A stretch of 6,303 nt of DNA from Hyphomonadaceae bacterium (GTDB lineage Bacteria; Pseudomonadota; Alphaproteobacteria; Caulobacterales; Aquidulcibacteraceae). The stretch spans positions 1 to 6,303 of the forward strand of contig JAEUMU010000145.1 of the NCBI GenBank assembly GCA_016791325.1, read 5' to 3'. The first letter of the stretch is position 1. Every line of letters begins with the position of its first letter. Made by a program: the position numbers and the translations under genes. The notes below the pieces were generated by a model. The model saw only the letters and a list, made by a program, of their open reading frames with translations. It had not been told where the DNA came from and did no database searches. This document shows, piece by piece, positions 1 to 6,303 of the stretch.

Positions 1-1779
1 CACGCATGAGCCCTGCTTATCGCCGCGCCCTACGCGGCCGCGCAACTGGTGCAATTGGGCGAGTCCGAAGCGTTCGGCGTGCTCGATGACCATGATGGTC
101 GCTTCTGGCACGTTGACGCCGACCTCGATGACCGTGGTGGCGACAAGCAGGAAGGATTGGCCGCTGCGGAAGCGCTCCATGGCGGCCTCCCGGGCGGTTG
201 GCGTCATGCGGCCGTGGAGCAATTCCACGCCGGCGCCGAAGCGTTCGCGAAGCGAAGCGTGGCGATCCTCCACGGCGGCGAGATCAACGGCCTCGCTTTC
301 TTCGATGAGTGGGCAGACCCAGTAGGCGCGCTCGCCGCGCTTTGCGGCGTCGGCGATAGCGTCAGCTACCTCGCCGATGCGATTGAGCGGCATGGTGGCG
401 GTTTTGATCGGCTGGCGGCCGGGGGGCTTCTGATCGAGAATGGAGAGGTCCATGTCGCCGTGAATGGAGAGCGCCAGCGTGCGCGGAATCGGCGTTGCGC
501 TCATCACCAGCACGTGCGGCGCAAACCCCTTGGCGACCATGCGCATACGGTCAGACACGCCAAAGCGATGTTGCTCATCGATGACGACGAGGCCGAGGTC
601 GTGAAACGTAACCTCATCCTGAAACAAGGCATGGGTGCCGACGACCACGGATATTTCCCCTGAGGCCAGGCCCTCCAGGATGGGGCGGCGCGTTGCGGCC
701 TTATCGCGCCCGGTCAACACCGCCATGCGGACGCCCGCCGCTTCAAGCAGCGGCGCCAGAGTGGCGCCATGCTGGCGGGCGAGGATGTCGGTTGGCGCCA
801 TCATCGCGCTTTGCAGACCGGCTTCGGCCGCGCGCGCCATCGCCAGCGCGGCAACAAGCGTTTTGCCGGAGCCAACATCGCCCTGCAGCAGGCGAAGCAT
901 CGGCGAGGGCTCGCTCATGTCGTCGAGAATTTCGCGCACCGCGCGGGTCTGCGCCGCGGTGGGCTTGTAGCCCAGGCCTGCGAGCAAGCGCGCGCCGAGA
1001 CGCCCATCACCTGTCACAGCGCGGCCGGCCTCCTTGCGGCGATGGGCGCGTCGCAAACGCAAAGCACATTGGCGCGCGAACAATTCGTCATAGGCCAAGC
1101 GGGTGCGAAACGGCCCCTCGGCCGCGACATCTTCCGGCGCGGCGGGGCGGTGCAGATGCTCGAGCGCGGTGCGGAAATCCGGCCAATCGTGCGCCTTCAC
1201 GGTGCTCGCTTCCAGCCATTCGGGCGCATCGGGAGCGGTATCAAGCGCGGCGAGGATAGTGCGCGCGAGCGTGCGTCCCGCGAGGCCCTGGGTAAGGGGA
1301 TAGACCGGTTCGACAGCAGGCGGCGCCTCGCCGCGCGTGGGATCGACCACGTGGTCGGGATGCAGCATCTGGCGCATGCCGTCATAGAATGTGACCGCGC
1401 CGCTGACGATGCGCTTCTGGCCGATTGGCCACATACGCTTCAGCATCTCCGCATTGCCGCGAAAATAGGCGACCGAAAGGAAGCCCGAGTCATCGCGCAG
1501 ACGTATGCGGTAAGGCAGGTTCTTGTAGCCGGGCATGTGAGCGTCGACCTCGGCCTCGATGGTGGCGATGTCGCCGTCCTCGGTCTCGGCGATGGGCACG
1601 CGCTTGCGGCGGTCAATCGCAGCCGTTGGCGCGAGGAAGACCAGATCGCGCACAAGAGTTCCGCCGGCGACCTTGCCGACGAGCTCCATCGTTTCCCGGC
1701 GCGCGCCCTTGGGGGCGGCCGCCGGCGCCATCAAGGCCGCCACGAGCCCGGCTGCGGAGGGGGCGCTTGCTTCGTTCAT
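1..1779 (-). CDS. recG: ATP-dependent DNA helicase/translocase RecG, 3' end cut by window edge
   Basis: RecG is a monomeric superfamily 2 dsDNA translocase that reverses stalled forks and remodels Holliday junctions and R-loops. Reading the reverse strand gives an uninterrupted 593-residue frame that runs off the left edge; the E. coli protein is about 693 aa, so roughly 100 C-terminal residues are missing. Visible in order: an N-terminal helical segment and OB-fold 'wedge' (about 1-160), a PVYPLT linker (about residue 185), Walker A GDVGSGKT (300-307, K306), the DEQH box (401-404), SATPIPRTL (427-435), and motif VI RGRVGR (580-585). The DEQH box separates it from Mfd, which has DEEQ. The start at 1779 is preferred because AGGAAGGA directly precedes the ATG, with its AGGA core 4 nt upstream. 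An in-frame ATG at 1812 would add 11 residues but has no ribosome binding site. The N-terminal GVGP-type hairpin common in RecG is replaced by a diverged sequence. Identification is firm. Confidence 0.97.
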   Translation of the reverse strand, partial: MNEASAPSAAGLVAALMAPAAAPKGARRETMELVGKVAGGTLVRDLVFLAPTAAIDRRKRVPIAETEDGDIATIEAEVDAHMPGYKNLPYRIRLRDDSGFLSVAYFRGNAEMLKRMWPIGQKRIVSGAVTFYDGMRQMLHPDHVVDPTRGEAPPAVEPVYPLTQGLAGRTLARTILAALDTAPDAPEWLEASTVKAHDWPDFRTALEHLHRPAAPEDVAAEGPFRTRLAYDELFARQCALRLRRAHRRKEAGRAVTGDGRLGARLLAGLGYKPTAAQTRAVREILDDMSEPSPMLRLLQGDVGSGKTLVAALAMARAAEAGLQSAMMAPTDILARQHGATLAPLLEAAGVRMAVLTGRDKAATRRPILEGLASGEISVVVGTHALFQDEVTFHDLGLVVIDEQHRFGVSDRMRMVAKGFAPHVLVMSATPIPRTLALSIHGDMDLSILDQKPPGRQPIKTATMPLNRIGEVADAIADAAKRGERAYWVCPLIEESEAVDLAAVEDRHASLRERFGAGVELLHGRMTPTAREAAMERFRSGQSFLLVATTVIEVGVNVPEATIMVIEHAERFGLAQLHQLRGRVGRGDKQGSCV

Positions 1780-1787
1780 TCCTTCCT
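1780..1787 (-). promoter_or_regulatory. Ribosome binding site of recG
   Basis: The minus strand reads AGGAAGGA immediately before the ATG at 1779. The upstream AGGA lies 4 nt from the start codon, a short but workable spacing. It decides the recG start over the in-frame ATG at 1812, which follows an AT-containing stretch with no purine-rich box. Confidence 0.6.
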
Positions 1788-1795
1788 GGCTGACG

Positions 1796-1824
1796 CTGAC
1801 ATCGCCGCCCATATGCGTTATAGC
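1796..1824 (+). promoter_or_regulatory. Putative sigma70-type promoter for sdhE-mfd
   Basis: CTGACA at 1796-1801 (5 of 6 matches to TTGACA) is followed after exactly 17 bases by TATAGC at 1819-1824 (4 of 6 matches to TATAAT). A transcript would begin near 1831, about 42 nt before the sdhE ATG at 1873. That also argues against the in-frame upstream ATG at 1813, which lies inside the promoter. The -35 box and most of the spacer overlap the 5' leader and first alternative codons of recG. The match is by eye, and housekeeping promoters in alphaproteobacteria can depart from this consensus. Confidence 0.5.
1817..1822 (-). promoter_or_regulatory. Possible -10 element for recG
   Basis: The minus strand reads TATAAC (5 of 6 matches to TATAAT) about 38-43 nt upstream of the recG ATG at 1779, giving a leader of about 30 nt. 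No recognisable -35 hexamer lies 16-18 bases further upstream; that stretch reads as GC-rich CCGCCA-like sequence. The hexamer shares 1819-1822 with the -10 of the rightward promoter, so the two could not be occupied at once. It may simply be the reverse reading of the rightward -10. Confidence 0.28.
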
Positions 1825-1830
1825 GCGGCC

Positions 1831-1853
1831 CCCGCCTATTGGCGGGCGCCCGC
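1831..1853. repeat. Two overlapping GC-rich inverted repeats in the divergent control region
   Basis: The first is a perfect 6-bp inverted repeat, CCCGCC (1831-1836) and GGCGGG (1841-1846), around a TATT loop. The second is a perfect 12-bp palindrome, GCGGGCGCCCGC (1842-1853). They share 1842-1846, so as RNA only one could fold at a time. They would lie at the very 5' end of the sdhE-mfd transcript if it starts near 1831. They could be an operator, a leader hairpin, or chance in GC-rich DNA; there is no U-tract, so an intrinsic terminator is unlikely. Confidence 0.5.
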
Positions 1854-1872
1854 TCTCCCGAAACCGGACCCG

Positions 1873-2124
1873 ATGGACGACCGCCGCAAGATGCTGAAAT
1901 TCCGCGCGTGGCGCCGGGGCTTCCGCGAGATTGACTTGATTCTGGGCGGTTTTGCCGACGCCAGGCTCGAGACCATGGAGGCGGAGGCGCTGGACGCCTT
2001 CGCCGCTTTGCTCGATGCGCCTGACCAGGAGGTCTATGCCTGGATCATTGGCGCGGAGCCCGCCCCACCGGAATACGACACGCCAACGCTGGCCGCGATT
2101 CGCGCCTTTTCACGTTCGACCTGA
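1873..2124 (+). CDS. sdhE: Succinate dehydrogenase assembly factor SdhE (FAD assembly factor, DUF339/CptB/Sdh5 family)
   Basis: SdhE is a small cytoplasmic protein that binds the flavoprotein subunit SdhA and promotes covalent attachment of FAD, supporting succinate dehydrogenase (complex II) and in some bacteria fumarate reductase. The 83-residue product has the normal family length. It carries the signature RGxxE as R15-G16-F17-R18-E19, followed by a typical helix with DLILG and FADARL, then a C-terminal acidic helix and a Y55/W57 pair (YAWIIG). The ATG at 1873 places the motif at its usual position near residue 15; the frame is open further upstream with an ATG at 1813, but that lies in the probable promoter. 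The ribosome binding site is weak (a CCGGAC stretch only). The stop TGA shares its A with the mfd ATG. No sdh structural genes are in the window, so its partner is encoded elsewhere. No odd residues were seen. Confidence 0.93.
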   Translation: MDDRRKMLKFRAWRRGFREIDLILGGFADARLETMEAEALDAFAALLDAPDQEVYAWIIGAEPAPPEYDTPTLAAIRAFSRST

Positions 2125-5100
2125 TGCCCGCCGATCCCGTACTTTCACCCAAACACATCGAAACCCTTGCGCGCGCCAAGGAGGCGATCGTCGTCACTGG
2201 CGCGCCAGAAGGCGTTGACGCCGCCGCGCTGGCCGACGCCGCACGCCTACGTGGCGGTGTGACGCTCTTCGTGGCGCGAGACGAAACGCGCGCATCCCAG
2301 TTCGAGGCCAGCGTGCGCTTTTTTGCGCCAGACCTGGAAACGCTAAGGCTGCCCGCGTGGGACACGCTGCCGTATGATCGCATCTCTCCCGCCGCGGCCG
2401 TTGCTGCGCAACGCTGCGCCGCACTGACGGCCCTGGCGCGGCGCGATGCCAAAGCGGGACCGCTGCTGGTGATCGCAACCGCTTCGGCGGTGGCGCAGCG
2501 CGTGCCGCCGCGGGCGCGCCTGGCGGCGGGCGCCTTCGCCGCGAAATCCGGTGACGAAGCCTCTATGGGGGAGCTTGAAGGCTATCTGGTCATCAACGGC
2601 TACACGCGCGCTTCCACCGTACGCGCGCCGGGCGAGTTCGCTGTGCGCGGCGGGCTGATCGATGTTTATCCGCCGGGCGCCCCGGAGCCGTTGCGCTTCG
2701 ATTTCTTCGGCGACACGCTGGAAACTATCCGCGCCTTCGATCCAGAGACGCAGATTTCAAAGCGCCCGCTGAAGGATGCTGTGCTGACGCCGGTGAGCGA
2801 AGTGCTGCTGGATGAGCAGAGCGTGCTTCGGTTCAGAAAGCGCTTCAGCCAAGCGTTCGGCGCAGTGAGTGATCCGCTTTACGATGCTGTGAGCGCGCGC
2901 ATTCGCCGCCAGGGCGTGGAGCAATGGCTGCCGTATTTCTATGACGGCCTCGAAACCGTATTCGAGTATGCGGGGCCTGATGCATTAGTAGCGTTCGACG
3001 CGCTGGCGGAGGACGCCCTGCGCGAGCGCGTGGAAACCGCGCGCGACCATTACGAAGCGCGCAAGACCGCGCCTGTGCCGCGCGGCGGTGCGCCATTTCG
3101 GGCGCCTGCGCCGGATGCGCTTTACATTGCCGAATCCGATCTCACCGGCGCGTTGGGCGTGCGTGCTGTGCGCCGGTTCTCGCACTTTGACAGCGAAACG
3201 AAGCATCAGCTCGATCTTGGGGCGCGGCCGGGGCGCGATTTCGCGCCCGAGCGGCAAACGGCGGACGCCAATGTGTTTGAAGCCGCGGCGCAACACGTGG
3301 CGGCCCTGATCAAGGCGGGCAAACGCGTGCTGATCGCTGCGTGGTCGGACGGATCGGCCGAGCGCTTGGGGGGCGTGCTCGCCGATCACGGCGTCGATTC
3401 CATCTATCGCGCGGAGAGTTGGGCCAACGCCGCTGCGGCGCCGAAGCAGGCGCCAGCGCTGATCGTGCTGCCGGTGGAGCATGGCTTCGAAACCGGCGGC
3501 TTCGCGGTGCTGGCGGAGCAGGACATTCTGGGCGACCGTTTGGCGCGGCCGCGCAAACGGCGCAAGGCTTCCAGCGTGATCGCAGAAGCGGCGGCGCTTT
3601 CACCGGGCGATCTCATCGTCCACCAGGATCATGGCGTCGGGCGCTATGAGGGTTTGAAAACGCTGGACGTGCAGGGAGCGCCGCACGATTGCTTGGATCT
3701 GGCCTATGCTGGCGGCGACAAACTCTATTTGCCGGTGGAGAATTTTGAGCTGATCAGCCGCTACGGCGCCGAAGACGCCGAAGCCCAGCTGGACAAACTC
3801 GGTGGCGTCGCTTGGCAAAGCCGCAAGGCGCGCGCGAAGCAGCGCCTGCGCGACATGGCCGAAGAATTGCTGCGCATCGCCGCCCAGCGCGCGACTCGCG
3901 TGGCGGAGCCGGTTTCTCCGCCTGAAGGACTTTGGGACGAATTCTGCGCACGCTTCCCCTACGAGGAAACCGAAGACCAGCTGAGCGCGATTGAGGACGT
4001 GGTGGGCGATCTGGCGGCTGGGCGGCCGATGGACCGCCTCATTTGCGGCGATGTCGGCTTTGGAAAAACGGAAGTGGCGCTGCGGGCGGCGTTTCTAGTG
4101 GCGATGTCGGGCAAACAGGTCGCGGTGGTGGCCCCAACGACTTTGCTGTGCCGCCAACATTTCCGTACTTTCAGCGAGCGTTTCCGCGGCCTGCCCGTGC
4201 GCGTGCGCCAACTTTCGCGCCTTGTGACGACCAAAGAGGCTAGCGAAACGCGGGCGGGCTTGAGCGAGGGCACGGTGGAGATCGTCGTCGGCACGCACGC
4301 GCTTTTGTCGAAGCAGGTGGTGTTCCGCGACCTCGGCCTCATGATCATCGACGAGGAGCAGCATTTTGGCGTGAAACACAAAGAACGCCTCAAAGACATG
4401 CGCGCGGATGTGCATGCGTTGACGCTTTCCGCCACGCCGATTCCGCGCACGCTGCAGCTTGCGCTAGCCGGCATCCGTGAGATGAGCTTGATCACAACGC
4501 CGCCGATCGATCGCATGGCGGTGCGGACTTATGTGACAGCTTGGGATGGGGTGACGGTACGCGAGGCGCTGCTGCGGGAAAAATACCGCGGCGGACAAAG
4601 CTTCTTCGTCACGCCGCGCATTGCCGATCTGGAGGAAGCGTCGGCGTTTTTGCGCCGCACTGTGCCTGAGGTGACGTTCGCGGTGGCGCATGGCCAAATG
4701 CCGGCCGGCCAACTCGATGAGATCATGACGAGCTTCTACGACGGCGCATTCGACGTGCTGCTCTCAACCAGCATCGTGGAAAGCGGCCTCGATATTCCGC
4801 GGGCGAACACGCTGATCGTGTTCCGCGCCGATATGTTCGGTCTGGCGCAGCTTTATCAGCTGCGAGGCCGGGTGGGGCGTTCGAAAGTGCGCGGCTACGC
4901 GTATCTCACCACTGCAGCGGAGCAATCACTGACGGCCAGCGCGGAGAAGCGGCTCAAGGTATTGGCGTCGCTGGACGCACTGGGCGCAGGCTTCACCTTG
5001 GCTAGCCACGATCTCGATATGCGCGGCGGCGGTAATTTATTGGGTGAAGAACAATCGGGCCACATCCGTGAAGTGGGTGTGGAGCTCTACCAATCCATGC

Positions 5101-5618
5101 TGGAAGAAGCGGTGGCGGCGCTGCGCGAGGGGCGCGATGAGGCGGTGAGCGAGAAATCATGGTCGCCGCAGATCAATGTGGGCGCCTCGGTTTTGATCCC
5201 AGAAGATTACGTTGCCGACCTCACTGTGCGGCTGGCGCTTTATCGGCGGTTGGCGGAATTGGATTCCGATGATGAGCGCGAAGCTTTCGCCGCAGAATTG
5301 ATCGATCGCTTTGGGCCGCTACCGCCGGAGGCCGACCAGTTGATCGCCGTTGCGGCGCTGAAGGCGTTGTGTCGGCGTTGCCAGATCGCGAAGCTTGACG
5401 CCGGCCCGAAGGGCGCGGTGCTGACGTTCCGGGATGGGGGCTTCCCCGATCCGATGGCGCTGGTGCGTTATGTCCAGGAACGCCCGGATGATTTCAAGAT
5501 GCGGCCCGATGGCAAACTGGTGGTGCAGGGCGGCTGGGTGGAGGCGAGCTCGCGCCTGAAAGCGCTGCGCACAGTGCTGGAAGCGATGGCGCGGCTGGTG
5601 GGCCGCAAGGCCGCCTAA
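2124..5618 (+). CDS. mfd: Transcription-repair coupling factor Mfd
   Basis: Mfd recognises RNA polymerase stalled at template-strand lesions, pushes it off using ATP-driven dsDNA translocation, and recruits UvrA for nucleotide excision repair. The 1164-aa product is full length (E. coli 1148). Domains in order: UvrB-like N-terminal module (about 1-350) including LPYDR and a GEFAVRGG block; RNA-polymerase-interacting domain beginning LSPGD (492-496) with HGVGRYEGL (503-511); SF2 translocase core with Walker A GDVGFGKT (642-649, K648), DEEQ (743-746), SATPIPRTL (769-777) and RGRVGR (914-919); a TRG segment with DLDMRGGGNLLG (about 970); and the C-terminal autoinhibitory TRCF domain (about 1010-1150). 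R175, R191 and F195 match in spacing the E. coli UvrA-contact residues R165, R181 and F185, so UvrA recruitment looks intact. The start overlaps the sdhE stop and has no Shine-Dalgarno sequence of its own, which suggests translational coupling. Identification is certain. Confidence 0.98.
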   Translation: MPADPVLSPKHIETLARAKEAIVVTGAPEGVDAAALADAARLRGGVTLFVARDETRASQFEASVRFFAPDLETLRLPAWDTLPYDRISPAAAVAAQRCAALTALARRDAKAGPLLVIATASAVAQRVPPRARLAAGAFAAKSGDEASMGELEGYLVINGYTRASTVRAPGEFAVRGGLIDVYPPGAPEPLRFDFFGDTLETIRAFDPETQISKRPLKDAVLTPVSEVLLDEQSVLRFRKRFSQAFGAVSDPLYDAVSARIRRQGVEQWLPYFYDGLETVFEYAGPDALVAFDALAEDALRERVETARDHYEARKTAPVPRGGAPFRAPAPDALYIAESDLTGALGVRAVRRFSHFDSETKHQLDLGARPGRDFAPERQTADANVFEAAAQHVAALIKAGKRVLIAAWSDGSAERLGGVLADHGVDSIYRAESWANAAAAPKQAPALIVLPVEHGFETGGFAVLAEQDILGDRLARPRKRRKASSVIAEAAALSPGDLIVHQDHGVGRYEGLKTLDVQGAPHDCLDLAYAGGDKLYLPVENFELISRYGAEDAEAQLDKLGGVAWQSRKARAKQRLRDMAEELLRIAAQRATRVAEPVSPPEGLWDEFCARFPYEETEDQLSAIEDVVGDLAAGRPMDRLICGDVGFGKTEVALRAAFLVAMSGKQVAVVAPTTLLCRQHFRTFSERFRGLPVRVRQLSRLVTTKEASETRAGLSEGTVEIVVGTHALLSKQVVFRDLGLMIIDEEQHFGVKHKERLKDMRADVHALTLSATPIPRTLQLALAGIREMSLITTPPIDRMAVRTYVTAWDGVTVREALLREKYRGGQSFFVTPRIADLEEASAFLRRTVPEVTFAVAHGQMPAGQLDEIMTSFYDGAFDVLLSTSIVESGLDIPRANTLIVFRADMFGLAQLYQLRGRVGRSKVRGYAYLTTAAEQSLTASAEKRLKVLASLDALGAGFTLASHDLDMRGGGNLLGEEQSGHIREVGVELYQSMLEEAVAALREGRDEAVSEKSWSPQINVGASVLIPEDYVADLTVRLALYRRLAELDSDDEREAFAAELIDRFGPLPPEADQLIAVAALKALCRRCQIAKLDAGPKGAVLTFRDGGFPDPMALVRYVQERPDDFKMRPDGKLVVQGGWVEASSRLKALRTVLEAMARLVGRKAA

Positions 5619-6303
5619 GCGTGAATGCTCTGATCTTCGAACGCCCGCAGCGCGCGCGCCAACAAGGCTGCGCCGCTTTCACCGGGCTGGAGTTCAACTG
5701 CGTTCTGTTCAAACACGAGCGGGCCCACGCTGCCTTCGCCTGAGGCGAACGCGGTGCACTCAGCCACAGAGGCGATGCGTTCGCCCGTTCGCTTTGCAGC
5801 GATAAGGCGCGCCGCAGGCAAAGCCACGATGATGATGTCCCCGCCTAGCGCTGCGCCACTATCTGTTTCCCGCATAAGCCTGGCGGCGAGGCTGGCGATT
5901 TCGGAGAAACCCCGTTTCCAGGTATTCTCATCCGGCTGACGAGCGCCGTGCGCCGGCAACACACGTAAGGCGACAAGGCTAATCGCGCGCCCGCTGGCAT
6001 GGTGATCAGCAGCGAGGCGTGAGAGATGAGCCTCGAACGCGTCAGGCCGGAACAGCCCGGTGCGCGTATCGCCCATAACATCGCGCAGGGCGCGGATTTC
6101 GTGTTCTGCGTCGCGACGGCGCCGTTCGCGCGCGATAAACTCAAACAACCAATTGATCGGCCCCTCGCTAGGGCTGTTCACCGGCAGGATGCCAGTGGCC
6201 CCGCGCTCGATCACGGCGGCGGCAGTGGTTTGATCGTGCGGCGCGGTAATCACCAGCGTCGGCAGATGGTGCAGGCTGGCGTTGCGGCGCAGCGCAGCGC
6301 AAA
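5615..6303 (-). CDS. Receiver-like plus degenerate GGDEF protein, possible c-di-GMP effector, 5' end beyond window
   Basis: The frame is open to the right edge, so only the last 228 residues are visible. The GTG at 6253 lies inside the receiver fold and is probably not the true start. Numbering from that GTG: the end of a receiver-like domain (about 1-42; strand LVITA just before, GATGIL strand) with no Lys where receivers normally have the conserved K; a charged linker helix (ARERRRR, about 41-60) of signalling-helix type; then a GGDEF-like domain starting at D62 with TGLF (65-68). The metal-binding DxDxFK and ND motifs are absent and GGDEF reads GGDII (137-141), so cyclase activity is very unlikely. 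However R128-E-T-D131 lies exactly five residues before GGD, the canonical spacing of the c-di-GMP inhibitory (I) site. The order resembles the second receiver plus GGDEF of Caulobacter PleD and PopA. Its TAG stop overlaps the mfd TAA on the other strand. Confidence 0.72.
   Translation of the reverse strand, partial: CAALRRNASLHHLPTLVITAPHDQTTAAAVIERGATGILPVNSPSEGPINWLFEFIARERRRRDAEHEIRALRDVMGDTRTGLFRPDAFEAHLSRLAADHHASGRAISLVALRVLPAHGARQPDENTWKRGFSEIASLAARLMRETDSGAALGGDIIIVALPAARLIAAKRTGERIASVAECTAFASGEGSVGPLVFEQNAVELQPGESGAALLARALRAFEDQSIHA

Noticed and set aside
49..663. Long plus-strand open frame of about 200 codons at the left end
   Set aside because: It is antisense to the helicase core of recG. 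The minus strand encodes unmistakable RecG motifs there, and the plus-strand product has no recognisable domain; open antisense frames are common in GC-rich genes.
769..1872. Plus-strand open frame running from inside recG into sdhE, which would give SdhE a ~370-residue N-terminal extension
   Set aside because: The part left of 1780 is antisense to recG codons. SdhE proteins are about 80-100 residues, and the promoter-like sequence at 1796-1824 lies within the would-be extension.
1813..1872. Upstream ATG for sdhE at 1813 (103-aa product)
   Set aside because: It sits inside the probable promoter, has no ribosome binding site, and adds a Pro/Ala-rich tail not typical of the family. ATG at 1873 gives the normal length and motif position.
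3959..4516. Minus-strand open frame of 185 codons, and several shorter ones, inside mfd
   Set aside because: They are shadows of the Walker A to motif III part of mfd. The products are Arg/Ser/Ala-rich with no domain.
5601..5612. GGCC-GCAA-GGCC as a terminator hairpin for mfd
   Set aside because: The stem is only 4 bp, lies within the coding sequence, and is not followed by a T-run.
5615..6253. GTG at 6253 as the true start of the right-hand minus-strand gene
   Set aside because: The frame stays open to the window edge and the upstream codons continue a receiver-like fold (LPTLV), so the gene very probably starts outside the window.
1..6303. Mobile element, defence island, CRISPR array, RNA gene or other novel multi-gene system
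   Set aside because: The whole window is accounted for by core housekeeping genes plus one regulator. No direct repeats, transposase, integrase, tRNA or rRNA-like sequence was seen.

Overview
The window is chromosomal DNA of a GC-rich bacterium, almost certainly an alphaproteobacterium. Three things point there: the recG / sdhE-mfd arrangement, the sequence style of the Mfd and SdhE proteins, and a PleD/PopA-like receiver-GGDEF relic, a type best known from Caulobacter relatives. I cannot name a genus from sequence reading alone. Coding density is very high, and there is no sign of mobile elements, RNA genes, CRISPR or a transferred island.

Layout: (1) 1-1779, minus strand: recG, the branched-DNA translocase, complete at its start and cut by the left edge after 593 residues. 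(2) 1780-1872: a 93-bp divergent control region with a good sigma70-type promoter reading right, a weaker -10-like element reading left, and two overlapping GC-rich inverted repeats. (3) 1873-2124, plus strand: sdhE, the flavinylation factor of succinate dehydrogenase. (4) 2124-5618, plus strand: mfd, the transcription-repair coupling factor, full length (1164 aa), sharing one base with the sdhE stop (TGATG). (5) 5615-6303, minus strand: the C-terminal 228 residues of a receiver-like plus degenerate GGDEF protein whose start lies beyond the right edge. Its stop overlaps the mfd stop tail to tail.

How the genes fit together: RecG (fork and junction remodelling) and Mfd (removal of stalled RNA polymerase and recruitment of UvrA) share the same type of dsDNA-translocase core and diverge from one control region. 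SdhE belongs to respiratory metabolism, yet it sits in front of mfd in what looks like one translationally coupled transcript. The right-hand protein is unrelated to repair. It has lost the catalytic features of a diguanylate cyclase but keeps an RxxD inhibitory-site motif at the canonical spacing, so it may bind c-di-GMP rather than make it. This is the most interesting item in the window; the rest is an ordinary core-genome region. No wholly new multi-gene system was found.
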